From Brachyhypopomus gauderio (taxonomy: Eukaryota; Chordata; Actinopteri; Gymnotiformes; Hypopomidae), in assembly GCF_052324685.1 (NCBI RefSeq), contig NC_135228.1:12601527-12665526 (forward strand): DNA of 64,000 nt, written 5' to 3'. The notes under the pieces were generated by a model that did no database searches, was not told the DNA's origin, and was given only the letters and a program-made list of their open reading frames with translations. The position numbers and the translations under genes were made by a program. Of the stretch, positions 1-11,770 are shown in pieces; position 1 is the first letter of the stretch; the number at the start of each line of letters is the position of its first letter.

Positions 1-574
1 GGTAAATTATTTAAAAGTCTTGGTCACTTGTCTTCTGGATTCATAAAATGAAAGTCACTATTGTACATTTGCATTAACCAATCAAGAAACCTCTCTACGA
101 GGAGATGCTCCTTCTTGCCTGCCAATCCTTGCCAGTTAATTTGAATGTGTGCACAGCACATAGAACAGCACGCTAAGCACTAAACAGAGCATGACTTTGA
201 AGCCTAGGGCGTGGCTTTGGAGCCTAGGGCGTGGCTTTGGTGGGAGGGTACATATTTTTTTAGTAACTACAGTGAAGCTGAAATGAACCATATGTAGTTA
301 CAACTATGAGGGATGAGAGGACAGTAGCCGCAGTGTCCCTGGAGTGAACGGGGTTAATGCATTTGGTCACTTGTCCCCCGTTTATGCAGACATGAGAAGA
401 TACAGCACACGTGAAGGTACAGCACACATGATGGTACATATAACATATGAAGGCAGAGGACATGTTGACCCTGAAAATTTGTATTAGGCTTGACTGGCTT
501 GGCTTAGATCATGAAATGAAATATGTCTAATTATTTAATTAAACTTCCACCAGTGTTTATACACACATACATAC

Positions 575-576
<2 letters not shown>
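1..576. other. Non-coding flank with a 20-bp tandem duplication
   Basis: No supported gene. The only structure seen is a perfect 20-bp head-to-tail duplication at 201-220 and 221-240 (AGCCTAGGGCGTGGCTTTGG). The single open frame on the minus strand (260-463) has no recognisable domain and no splice context. The sequence looks like ordinary intergenic DNA. Confidence 0.6.

Positions 577-640
<64 letters not shown>
577..640. repeat. (GA)n microsatellite
   Basis: About 32 uninterrupted GA units, ending shortly before the 43-bp minisatellite that starts near 690. Confidence 0.95.
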
Positions 641-643
<3 letters not shown>

Positions 644-689
644 GGAAATAGGTCACCTGTTGCAGGTTCCTCAGCTATGCAGTGGCTTA

Positions 690-2050
690 CACCCTCTCCA
701 CTCCCCCACCCTCTCTGCTCCTCTCCACTCCTCCACCATCTCTACTCCCCACCCCATTTACTCCTCTCCACTCCTCCACCATCTCCACTCCCCACCCCAT
801 TTACTCCTCTCCACTCCTCCACCATCACTACTCCCCACCCCATTTACTCCTCTCCACTCCTCCACCATCTCCACTCCCCACCCCATTTACTCCTCTCCAC
901 TCCCCCACCCTCTCTGCTCCTCTCCACTCCTCCACCATCTCTACTCCCCACCCCATTTACTCCTCTCCACTCCTCCACCATCTCCACTCCCCACCCCATT
1001 TACTCCTCTCCACTCCTCCACCATCACTACTCCCCACCCCATTTACTCCTCTCCACTCCTCCACCATCTCCACTCCCCACCCCATTTACTCCTCTCCACT
1101 CCTCCACCCTCTCTGCTCCTCTCCACTCCTCCACCATCTCTACTCCCCACCCCATTTACTCCTCTCCACTCCTCCACCATCTCCACTCCCCACCCCATTT
1201 ACTCCTCTCCACTCCTCCACCATCACTACTCCCCACCCCATTTACTCCTCTCCACTCCTCCACCATCTCCACTCCCCACCCCATTTACTCCTCTCCACTC
1301 CCCCACCCTCTCTGCTCCTCTCCACTCCTCCACCATCTCTACTCCCCACCCCATTTACTCCTCTCCACTCCTCCACCATCTCTACTCCCCACCCCATTTA
1401 CTCCTCTCCACTCCTCCACCATCTCTACTCCCCACCCCATTTACTCCTCTCCACTCCTCCACCATCACTACTCCCCACCCCATTTACTCCTCTCCACTCC
1501 TCCACCATCTCCACTCCCCACCCCATTTACTCCTCTCCACTCCTCCACCATCACTACTCCCCACCCCATTTACTCCTCTCCACTCCTCCACCCCTCTCCA
1601 CTCCTCCACCATCTCCACTCCCCACCCCATTTACTCCTCTCCACTCCTCCACCCCTCTCCACTCCTCCACCATCTCCACTCCTCCACCCTCTCTGCTCCT
1701 CTCCACTCCTCCACCCCTCTCCACTCCTCCACCCTCTCTGCTCCTCTCCACTCCTCCACCCTCTCTGCTCCTCTCCACTCCTCCACCATCTCTACTCCCC
1801 ACCCCATTTACTCCTCTCCACTCCTGCATCCTCTCTACTCCTCTCCTCCCCCCACCCTCTCTACCCCTCTTCACTCCTCCACCTTCTCTACTCCTCTGCA
1901 CTCCTCTCCACTCCTCCACCTTCTCTACTCCTCTGCACTCCCCCACCCTCTCCAACCCTCTCCACCCTCTCTACTCCTCTCCACTCCTCCACCCTCCCCA
2001 CTCCTCCATCCTCTCTACCCCTCTCCACTCCTCCACACTCTGTATTCCTC
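690..2050. repeat. 43-bp CT-rich minisatellite array
   Basis: Tandem array whose main unit is 43 bp: the TTTACTCC landmark recurs at 757, 800 and 843. Each unit joins a CTCTCCACTCCTCCACCATC segment to CTCCCCACCCCATTTACTC. Shorter variants (CCCTCTCTGCTC modules) become common after about 1570, and the 3' part to about 2050 is degenerate. The unit has no stop codon and 43 is not a multiple of 3, so all three plus frames stay open for about 480-520 codons and translate as Leu/Pro/Ser/His repeats. I read these frames as non-coding. Confidence 0.93.
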
Positions 2051-2570
2051 TCTACTCCATCTCTCTCTCCATCCCCCTCATATCCATCAGCCTTCTGCTC
2101 CATACGAGACTCCTGAGCAAAGTTCCTTCCTGCGCCCGGCGCGTCACACATCCACGCGCCTCCCCCAGCTGAGTGACGCTCTAATTGCTGTTGTCACTTT
2201 CTAGTGGGGGACGTGAGGGGATGATAAATCTGGAGCTGTCTGCTAGTTTGATGTTTGCTGTTTATGTATGTTTAAATCCATGTTAACGCGTCTTCATATG
2301 ACTTTGATGAGATTTAGTTGGACAGTTTCAAAATAGTCAAAGGAGCACGGTGACTGGTGAAACCTGACATGAGAGAAGAACTATCAGCGAGCCCTGCTGA
2401 AGACTTCATGTATCATGACAGGCAGCACGTGAATAAAACCAATATGAGTGAATATTCATTTACAGGTAAACGTGTAAATGTGTGTTAAAGTAATATTTAA
2501 TGGTTTATTTAGAGTTTTCAAATGAAAATGAAGAAGCGTGAATCTGTGTAAATACAGGTAGAGCTATCAG

Positions 2571-2573
<3 letters not shown>
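2051..2573. other. Unique non-coding spacer
   Basis: Low-repeat sequence between two tandem arrays. No open frame with family features, no splice-bounded exon and no RNA gene was seen. Confidence 0.5.
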
Positions 2574-2619
<46 letters not shown>

Positions 2620-2823
2620 CTCCCTCTGCCCACTTCCTCTGCAGCCTGTGGTGCTTCCGTTGGGGTGAAGGAGTGCCAGCTCCACTCCCCCCTGCTCCCC
2701 GGTGGGGTCCTGCCTCCTGGCATCTGTCAGGGCAGCTGTCTTCCTACCCACACCGCGCCCGTCCTCCACGCAGCACTGCACGCCACACACACACACACAT
2801 ACACACCCCCCCACGTGCACGCA

Positions 2824-2884
<61 letters not shown>
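2574..2884. repeat. Two (CA)n microsatellites flanking unique sequence
   Basis: (CA)n at 2574-2615 and again at 2827-2884. The stretch between is CT/GC-rich, with cryptic CACACATACAC near 2785-2826. The open frames here are His/Thr or Cys/Val dipeptide runs made by the repeat. Confidence 0.92.
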
Positions 2885-2888
<4 letters not shown>

Positions 2889-3151
2889 CCACATCTAACA
2901 CTGGAAATGGCCTTTAAAGAGAAAAGTACAAAATGTCTATATGAGATCACAACCACATATCACTCCAAACTATGTGTGTCATGTAAAACTATCTGGTACA
3001 TGACACTCTAAATTGGCTAAAAGGACCCAGTGCACCACGGCACACAGAAACAGTTAGTCAACTCCTATCTTCCTAATATTATCTCCACAGGACATTTTTA
3101 GACTGAGCTGAAGCCTAGGGAGGGTTGAGACAGAGGAAGCCTCTGAGTGTA

Positions 3152-3154
<3 letters not shown>

Positions 3155-3249
<95 letters not shown>

Positions 3250-3296
3250 TGTATGTGTATGTGTGTGTGTGTGCGCGCGCGCGTGCACATGTGTGT
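3155..3296. repeat. (TG)n microsatellite with alternating GC tail
   Basis: Pure (TG)n from 3155 to about 3246, then degenerate TG/TA. It ends in an alternating GTGCGCGCGCGCGTGCAC segment around 3271-3290. Alternating purine-pyrimidine sequence of this kind is a known Z-DNA former. Confidence 0.93.
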
Positions 3297-3404
3297 CCAG
3301 GTGCGTACAAGCTACATGAGGGCAAAAGGAGAAATATAAGCTGTGCAGGTGTTGCCAAATACTGATGTTCACAGACTTTCAGAGCCACCCCTCCCCCACT
3401 ACAC

Positions 3405-3410
<6 letters not shown>

Positions 3411-3490
<80 letters not shown>
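3411..3490. repeat. (CA)n microsatellite
   Basis: Roughly 40 CA units, about 80 bp before the 45-bp array begins. Confidence 0.95.
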
Positions 3491-3492
<2 letters not shown>

Positions 3493-3570
3493 ACAGACAT
3501 CCTTTGCATCAGGGACAACCGTCTAGTCCATGGGAAACAGGGTCAGAGTGCAGGAGCAGTTACTCTAATA

Positions 3571-6500
3571 TCCCAATATTTTACAATCCAGTATTCTAGA
3601 TCACAGTACTGCACACTTCAATATTGTTGAGTCCAGTATTCTAGACCAACAGTACTGCACACTTCAATATTGTTGAGTCCAGTATTCTAGACCACATTAC
3701 TGCACACTTCAATATTGTTGAGTCCAGTATTCTAGACCAACAGTACTGCACACTTCAATATTGTTGAGTGCAGTATTCTAGACCACATTACTGCACACTT
3801 CAATATTGTGGAGTCCAATATTCTAGACCAACAGTAATGCACACTTCAATATTGTTGAGTCCAGTATTCTAGACTACAGTACTGCACACTTCAATATTGT
3901 GGAGTCCAGTATTCTAGATCACAGTACTGCACACTTCAATATTGTTGAGTCCAGTATTCTAGACCACAGTACTGCACACTTCAATATTGTTGAGTCCAGT
4001 ATTCTAGACTACAGTACTGCACACTTCAATATTGTGGAGTCCAGTATTCCAGACCACAGTACTGCACACTTCAATATTGTGGAGTCCAGTATTCTAGATC
4101 ACAGTACTGCACACTTGAATATCGTTGAGTCCAGTATTCTAGACCACAGTACTGCACACTTCAATATTGTGGAGTCCAGTATTCCAGACTACAGTACTGC
4201 ACACTTGAATATTGTGGAGTCCAGTATTCTAGATCACAGTACTGCACACTTCAATATTGTTGAGTCCAGTATTCTAGATCACAGTACTGCACACTTCAAT
4301 ATTGTGGAGTCTAGTATTCTAGACCAACAGTACTGCACACTTGAATATTGTGGAGTCCAGTATTCTAGATCATAGTACTGCACACTTCAATATTGTTGAG
4401 TCCAGTATTCTAGATCACAGTACTGCACACTTCAATATTGTGGAGTCCAATATTCTAGACCAACAGTACTGCACACTTCAATATTGTTGAGTCCAGTATT
4501 CTAGACTACAGTACTGCACACTTCAATATTGTGGAGTCCAGTATTCTAGATCACAGTACTGCACACTTCAATATTGTTGAGTCCAGTATTCTAGACCACA
4601 GTACTGCACACTTCAATATTGTTGGGTCCAGTATTCTAGACCACAGTACTGCACACTTCAATATTGTGGAGTCCAGTATTCTAGATCACAGTACTGCACA
4701 CTTGAATATCGTTGAGTCCAGTATTCTAGACCACAGTACTGCACACTTCAATATTGTGGAGTCCAGTATTCCAGACCACAGTACTGCACACTTCAATATT
4801 GTGGAGTCCAGTATTCTAGATCACAGTACTGCACACTTGAATATCGTTGAGTCCAGTATTCTAGACCACAGTACTGCACACTTCAATATTGTGGAGTTCA
4901 GTATTCCAGACTACAGTACTGCACACTTGAATATTGTGGAGTCCAGTATTCTAGATCACAGTACTGCACACTTCAATATTGTTGAGTCCAATATTCTAGA
5001 TCACAGTACTGCACACTTCAATATTGTGGAGTCTAGTATTCTAGACCAACAGTACTGCACACTTGAATATTGTGGAGTCCAGTATTCTAGATCATAGTAC
5101 TGCACACTTCAATATTGTTGAGTCCAGTATTCTAGATCACAGTACTGCACACTTCAATATTGTGGAGTCCAATATTCTAGACCAACAGTACTGCACACTT
5201 CAATATTGTTGAGTCCAGTATTCTAGACTACAGTACTGCACACTTCAATATTGTGGAGTCCAGTATTCTAGATCACAGTACTGCACACTTCAATATTGTT
5301 GAGTCCAGTATTCTAGACCACAGTACTGCACACTTCAATATTGTTGAGTCCAGTATTCTAGACTACAGTACTGCACACTTCAATATTGTGGAGTCCAGTA
5401 TTCTAGATCACAGTACTGCACACTTGAATATCGTTGAGTCCAGTATTCTAGACCACAGTACTGCACACTTCAATATTGTGGAGTCCAGTATTCCAGACTA
5501 CAGTACTGCACACTTCAATATTGTGGAGTCCAGTATTCTAGATCACAGTACTGTACACTTCAATATTGTTGAGTCCAGTATTCTAGACCACAGTACTGCA
5601 CACTTCAATATTGTGGAGTCCAGTATTCCAGACCACAGTACTGCACACTTCAATATTGTGGAGTCCAGTATTCTAGATCACAGTACTGCACACTTGAATA
5701 TTGTTGAGTCCAGTATTCTAGACCACAGTACTGCACACTTCAATATTGTGGAGTCCAGTATTCCAGACTACAGTACTGCACACTTCAATATTGTGGAGTC
5801 CAGTATTCTAGATCACAGTACTGCACACTTCAATATTGTGGAGTCCAATATTCTAGACCAACAGTACTGCACACTTCAATATTGTTGAGTCCAGTATTCT
5901 AGACTACAGTACTGCACACTTCAATATTGTGGAGTCCAGTATTCTAGATCACAGTACTGCACAATTGAATATCGTTGAGTCCAGTATTCTAGACCACAGT
6001 ACTGCACACTTCAATATTGTGGAGTTCAGTATTCCAGACTACAGTACTGCACACTTGAATATTGTGGAGTCCAGTATTCTAGATCACAGTACTGCACACT
6101 TCAATATTGTTGAGTCCAATATTCTAGATCACAGTACTGCACACTTCAATATTGTGGAGTCTAGTATTCTAGACCAACAGTACTGCACACTTGAATATTG
6201 TGGAGTCCAGTATTCTAGATCATAGTACTGCACACTTCAATATTGTTGAGTCCAGTATTCTAGATCACAGTACTGCACACTTCAATATTGTGGAGTCCAA
6301 TATTCTAGACCAACAGTACTGCACACTTCAATATTGTTGAGTCCAGTATTCTAGACTACAGTACTGCACACTTCAATATTGTGGAGTCCAGTATTCTAGA
6401 TCACAGTACTGCACACTTCAATATTGTTGAGTCCAGTATTCTAGACCACAGTACTGCACACTTCAATATTGTTGAGTCCAGTATTCTAGACTACAGTACT

Positions 6501-7740
6501 GCACACTTCAATATTGTGGAGTCCAGTATTCTAGATCACAGTACTGCACACTTGAATATCGTTGAGTCCAGTATTCTAGACCACAGTACTGCACACTTCA
6601 ATATTGTGGAGTCCAGTATTCCAGACTACAGTACTGCACACTTCAATATTGTGGAGTCCAGTATTCTAGATCACAGTACTGTACACTTCAATATTGTTGA
6701 GTCCAGTATTCTAGACCACAGTACTGCACACTTCAATATTGTGGAGTCCAGTATTCCAGACCACAGTACTGCACACTTCAATATTGTGGAGTCCAGTATT
6801 CTAGATCACAGTACTGCACACTTGAATATCGTTGAGTCCAGTATTCTAGACCACAGTACTGCACACTTCAATATTGTGGAGTCCAGTATTCCAGACTACA
6901 GTACTGCACACTTCAATATTGTGGAGTCCAGTATTCTAGATCACAGTACTGCACACTTCAATATTGTGGAGTCCAATATTCTAGACCAACAGTACTGCAC
7001 ACTTCAATATTGTTGAGTCCAGTGTTCTAGATCACAATACTGCACACTTCAATATTGTGGAGTCCAGTATTCTAGATCACAGTACTGCACACTTCAATAT
7101 TGTTGAGTCTAGTATTCTAGACCACAGTACTGCACACTTCAATATTGTTGAGTCCAGTATTCTAGACTACAGTACTGCATACTTCAATATTGTGGAGTCC
7201 AGTATTCCAGACTACAGTACTGCACACTTGAATATTGTGGAGTCCAGTATTCTAGATCACAGTACTGCACACTTCAATATTGTGGAGTCCAGTATTCTAG
7301 ACCAACAGTACTGCACACTTCAATATTGTGGAGTCCAGTATTCTAGACCACATTACTGCACACTTCAATATTGTTGAGTCCAGTATTCCAGACCACAGTA
7401 CTGCACACTTGAATATTGTGGAGTCCAGTATTCTAGATCACAGTACTGCACACTTCACTATTGTTGAGTCCAGTATTCTAGATCACAATACTGCACACTT
7501 CAATATTGTTGAGTCCAGTATTCTAGATCACAATACTGCACACTTCAATATTGTTGAGTCCAGTATTCTAGACCACAGTACTGCACACTTCAATATTGTG
7601 GAGTCCAGTATTCTATACTCCAGTGTTCTAGACCCCAGTATTTTGGATCCAAGTATTATATACTCCAGTGTCCTAGACCCCAGTATTTTAGACTCAAGTA
7701 TTATATACTTCAGTATTCTAGACTGTAAACTCAAAACACA
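3571..7740. repeat. 45-bp satellite-like tandem array with higher-order structure
   Basis: About 90 copies of a 45-bp unit, for example CAATATTGTTGAGTCCAGTA followed by TTCTAGACCACAGTACTGCA and CACTT. Each unit carries small palindromes: CAATATTG, TCTAGA and AGTACT. Occasional 46-bp units read ACCAACAG in place of ACCACAG and shift the frame. Because 45 is a multiple of 3, one plus frame stays open for up to 211 codons as a 15-residue repeat until a 46-bp unit breaks it. Blocks recur at longer periods, best at 1128 bp (25 units plus 3 nt): about 4801-5928 against 5929-7056. The end (7600-7740) is degenerate. Nothing suggests a real protein. Confidence 0.95.
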
Positions 7741-8368
<628 letters not shown>

Positions 8369-8499
8369 GCACCCCACTCCCCCCCACACACACCTCCTGT
8401 TAATGGGGAGGGGGCAACCAGCATGGATGCGGCCCTGATTAATTGGGCGCGACGCAGGGAAGTGGGTCTGGAAACTACCTGGCAATTTCCTGCAGCCCT

Positions 8500-8645
8500 C
8501 CCTCTCTCTCCCTCTCTCTCTCTCTCCCTCTCTCCCTCTTTCTCTCTCTGCCCTCTCTCCCCTCCCTCCCCTCCCACTCTCTCTCTCTCTCTCTCTCTCT
8601 CCTCTCCCTCTCTCCCCCCCCCTCCTCTCCCTCCCTCTCTCGCTG
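8500..8645. repeat. CT-rich low-complexity tract
   Basis: CTCT/CCCT polypyrimidine tract. The long Ser/Leu/Pro frame on plus and the Arg/Glu frame on minus here are products of the tract. Confidence 0.85.
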
Positions 8646-9045
8646 CATGGCTCTGGAGCAGAGTGGCTGGGCAGGTGGGCTGTGGGGAGGAGTGGCGTGC
8701 GCTCGGCGTTGATATTCCGCTGGCGTCCAGCTCACCCGGCGCCCTACATAGCAGCCGCTCCCTCTGGCAACGCCTGCCTTGGCTCCGGGCTTACCGCTCT
8801 CAACACACTGTGGCTCTGACAGCCTCTCCACACTCGTGCACTCGCGCACGGAACACGCTCGCGCGCACGGGGACGCTCGCACGGACGCACACACGCACAC
8901 ACGCAGGCGCGACCTCGAATAACGACACACATACTGAGGCGCACTCTTGCCCACTCGCATAGACGTTAAAGAACCTTTTGCATATTTACGCAGGACACAC
9001 ATCCAGGATCAGAGCCAAACGTACGCACACACGCGCACGCGCGTA

Positions 9046-9047
<2 letters not shown>
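8646..9047. other. GC-rich non-coding segment
   Basis: CpG-rich sequence with several ACGCACAC runs. No gene was recognised. A GGCAAC half X-box lies near 8766. Confidence 0.45.
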
Positions 9048-9105
<58 letters not shown>

Positions 9106-9476
9106 AAGAACGGCGGCCAGATGAGAGCGGACCCGGCTTAGCGGACACCAGGATATTTGGTGGCACTGTGAAGACTGCAGTGCCGGTGCTGGCACCTTCA
9201 CCCGCCCTGGCCTAGGAGAGAGAGACGGAGACAGAGAGAGACAGAGACAGGCAGAGACAGAGACAGAGAGGGAGAGAGACAGGCAGAGACAGAGACAGAG
9301 AGGGAGAGAGACAGAGGCAGACAGAGACAGAGAGAGACAGAGAGACCCAGGGAGAGGACAGGAGGACAATATGGAGAAAGAGAGAAGGAGAAAGGCAACA
9401 ACAACCAGAGAGAAGGAGAAAGAGAGAAGGAGAAAGGCAACAACAACCAGATCTAGTCACATGAAGACTGGCAGAA

Positions 9477-9558
<82 letters not shown>
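9048..9558. repeat. (CA)n, GAGACAGA-type repeats and a long (GA)n
   Basis: (CA)n at 9048-9104. From 9214 to about 9350 runs a purine-rich GAGACAGAGACAGG-type repeat. A 35-40 bp AGAAGGAGAAAGGCAACAAC motif is then duplicated at about 9381-9450. A pure (GA)n tract fills 9480-9558. Confidence 0.9.
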
Positions 9559-9561
<3 letters not shown>

Positions 9562-10923
9562 CTGGGCACAGGGAAAAGGAATGGAGAGAATGAGGTGGAG
9601 TGAAAGCGAGGGAGGAGAGTGAGGGAGAGGTGTGATATAGTTGTGGCGATGCGGACGCGGTAATGTGTGTGTTATACCCTGTGGAGCAGAGGGGGAGACT
9701 GCTTTAATGAAAGCACAGGAAGAGGGCAGCAGCTGGTGGCATGTGTTTGAGCCGGGAGGATAAGACCCTTGTGCTGGGCTCGCCAGGGTCTCTCTCCAAC
9801 CCGCGCATGGTCTCTCACACACACACACACACACACACACGCACGCACACACACGCTCACACACGCAGAGAGACTGAGCTCCTTTGTCCACCGCCGTCGC
9901 CGCCCGTGCTGGACGTGGGCCCGGGCCATGGGGGCCTGGCTGGCGGGCTGAGCTGGAGCCAGCGGTGGCTGGAGCAGCAGCACATGGCCACAGCCCGGCC
10001 CGGCCTGACCCAACCCGGCCCGGCGAGGCTCGGCGCTCGGCCCCTCGCTCCCCCGGCCCCTGCCGCCACCAGCCACAAACAAACAAACAACAAACAACAA
10101 CGGCGGCGTGGCGGGAGAGGGATTAGGCGGTGCATGTAAGGACGAAGGTGGATACTGAAGACATTAGTCATGGAGGAGATACTATAAATAAGCCTGCTAG
10201 GAGCCATTAGCGCCGTGCCGACCTTTGTGGTTTCGGGAGGGGGGGGTTGGTTCTGAAGCCGGATCCGGCCAGATCCCCAATCCCCGCCTCTCCTCCCCAC
10301 GCACGCACACACACACACACAACAAAATCCCTCTTACTCATTAAGCAGTGTTCACACGCACGCACATTAAAATATTAATTAATAAATCTTGTTAGATCTA
10401 CTGCATGCGGGGTTCACTCCTCCATGCACCTCTTTTCATTTGAACGGGGGAGATGTTCACTAGACATCACGCAGGTTTACGGATCTCAAGCGGCTCGTCC
10501 TTTGCGCTCGAACCCTCGGCTGCCGCACGACCCGGCGAGGCCGTTGACTCGCAGATATTTAACGCATGATGTCGGACCCCAGAAAACAGGGCTCGTTATG
10601 AGGTCAATATCATCAAACAACACGTTGAGCAACCTAGACGAGTCAGCCTCTGCTCCTCACCCTGTTCTCCACCCCCTATCTCCACCCCCATCTCCACCCC
10701 CTCCCCCACGTCTGCAGGGCTCGGCGGAAACGTTCCGCGTGGAGGTGTTCCCATGGCAGGTGTAGCGCAACGGACTGGGTCACCGCTAACCCTGGGGTTC
10801 TGGCCTCAAGAGCGGTCGCACCCGCCCCGGGGCTGCAGACAGGAGAGGTGAGTGTTTCGAGGTGGTTCCCTGGCCGGTAAGCGGAGCGAGCTTGCACTGG
10901 TCCGCATTCCTGTGTTCCTGCAG
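9559..10923. other. GC-rich non-coding region, CpG-rich around 9880-10060
   Basis: No gene identified. 9880-10060 is very GC/CpG-rich and could be part of a CpG island. A short (CA)n sits near 9815-9840. The 10140-10220 stretch (ACTATAAATAAGCC and surroundings) is unique and could be a regulatory element, but nothing decisive is visible. Confidence 0.4.
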
Positions 10924-11082
10924 CTCCACCGGTGTGAAAGACTGAAGCTGTTGTCCTTTAGGACAGAACAAGAACTGTTTAAGCTTGTCGAGCGCTGGTC
11001 CCAAGAAGAGAAGAAGGCGCGTTACGACGCAGAGCTACAGGATGATAATAGGAACAGTGGGAGCACCACAGAGGAACACTAA
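10924..11082 (+). CDS. Possible terminal coding exon of an unidentified gene
   Basis: A good acceptor (TTCCTGTGTTCCTGCAG) precedes 10924 and opens a frame that ends at a TAA at 11080-11082. The 52-residue product is highly charged: LHRCERLK early, then FKLVERWSQEEKKARYDAEL, ending STTEEH. It looks like an amphipathic helix with an acidic tail, unlike the low-complexity frames nearby. A second acceptor (TGTCCTTTAG) lies at 10961. I recognise no family and found no partner exon, so this may be a chance open frame. Confidence 0.22.
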   Translation, partial: LHRCERLKLLSFRTEQELFKLVERWSQEEKKARYDAELQDDNRNSGSTTEEH

Positions 11083-11214
11083 GAACACCTTGCCATCAGA
11101 CAAAAGTAGTCGATGACCCACATGGAGATTATAATTCCACAGCGCCGTTAAATAGTAATAGCATAGACAACATGTGAGAAGTCACAGAGTGTCTGAAGAA
11201 CATATATATACCTG

Positions 11215-11218
<4 letters not shown>

Positions 11219-11249
<31 letters not shown>
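11219..11249. repeat. (TG)n microsatellite
   Basis: About 15 TG units after an ATATATATAC stretch. Confidence 0.9.
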
Positions 11250-11250
<1 letters not shown>

Positions 11251-11344
11251 TCAGGGCATGTCTGTACTTCCTGACGCAGTGAGCCAGCAGAGATAATGGT
11301 GTGATGAAAGGCGGAGAGGGAGAGGAGCGCCTAAGGAGGACCCT

Positions 11345-11770
11345 TGGGGTGGGTGGAAAGAGAGTGGGGTGGGTGGAGAGAGGGTGTGGTGGGTGGAGAG
11401 AGGGTGTGGTGGGTGGAGAGAGAGTGGGGTGGGTGGAGAGAGGGTGTGGTGGGTGGAGAGAGGGTGTGGTGGGTGGAGAGAGAGTGGGGTGGGTGGAGAG
11501 AGGGTGTGGTGGGTGGAGAGAGGGTGTGGTGGGTGGAGAGAGAGTGGGGTGGGTGGAGAGAGAGTGGGGTGGGTGGAGAGACGTTGGGGGTGAGTGGTGG
11601 GTGGGTGGGTGTAGAGGGTGGGGTGGGTGGAGAGAGCGTGGGGGTGGGTGGTGGTGGGTGGGTGTAGAGGGTGGGGTGGGTGGAGAGAGCGTGGGGGTGG
11701 GTGGTGGTGGGTGGGTGTAGAGGGTGGGGTGGGTGAAGAGAGGGTGTGGGTGGGTGGAGCGAGGGTGGGG
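11345..11770. repeat. 20-bp G-rich minisatellite passing into a longer-period array
   Basis: From 11345 to about 11580 the unit is 20 bp (GTGTGGTGGGTGGAGAGAGG), arranged as alternating GTGTGG and GTGGGG variants that give a 60-bp super-period. From about 11590 to 11770 a longer unit of about 53 bp with GGTGGTGGGTGGGTGTAGAG takes over. The G-rich strand carries many GGG/GGGG runs and could form G-quadruplexes. The Gly/Trp/Glu and His/Pro frames across it are repeat artefacts. Confidence 0.92.

Noticed and set aside
642..2204. Three 480-520-codon plus-strand open frames
   Set aside because: They are translations of a stop-free 43-bp minisatellite; Leu/Pro/Ser/His repeats without any domain.
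3571..7740. CRISPR-like regular array
   Set aside because: Repeats are head to tail without unique spacers, and the sequence is eukaryotic; this is a satellite-type array.
10424..10765. 113-codon plus-strand frame
   Set aside because: Proline-rich end from a CCACCCCC tract and no family or splice evidence.
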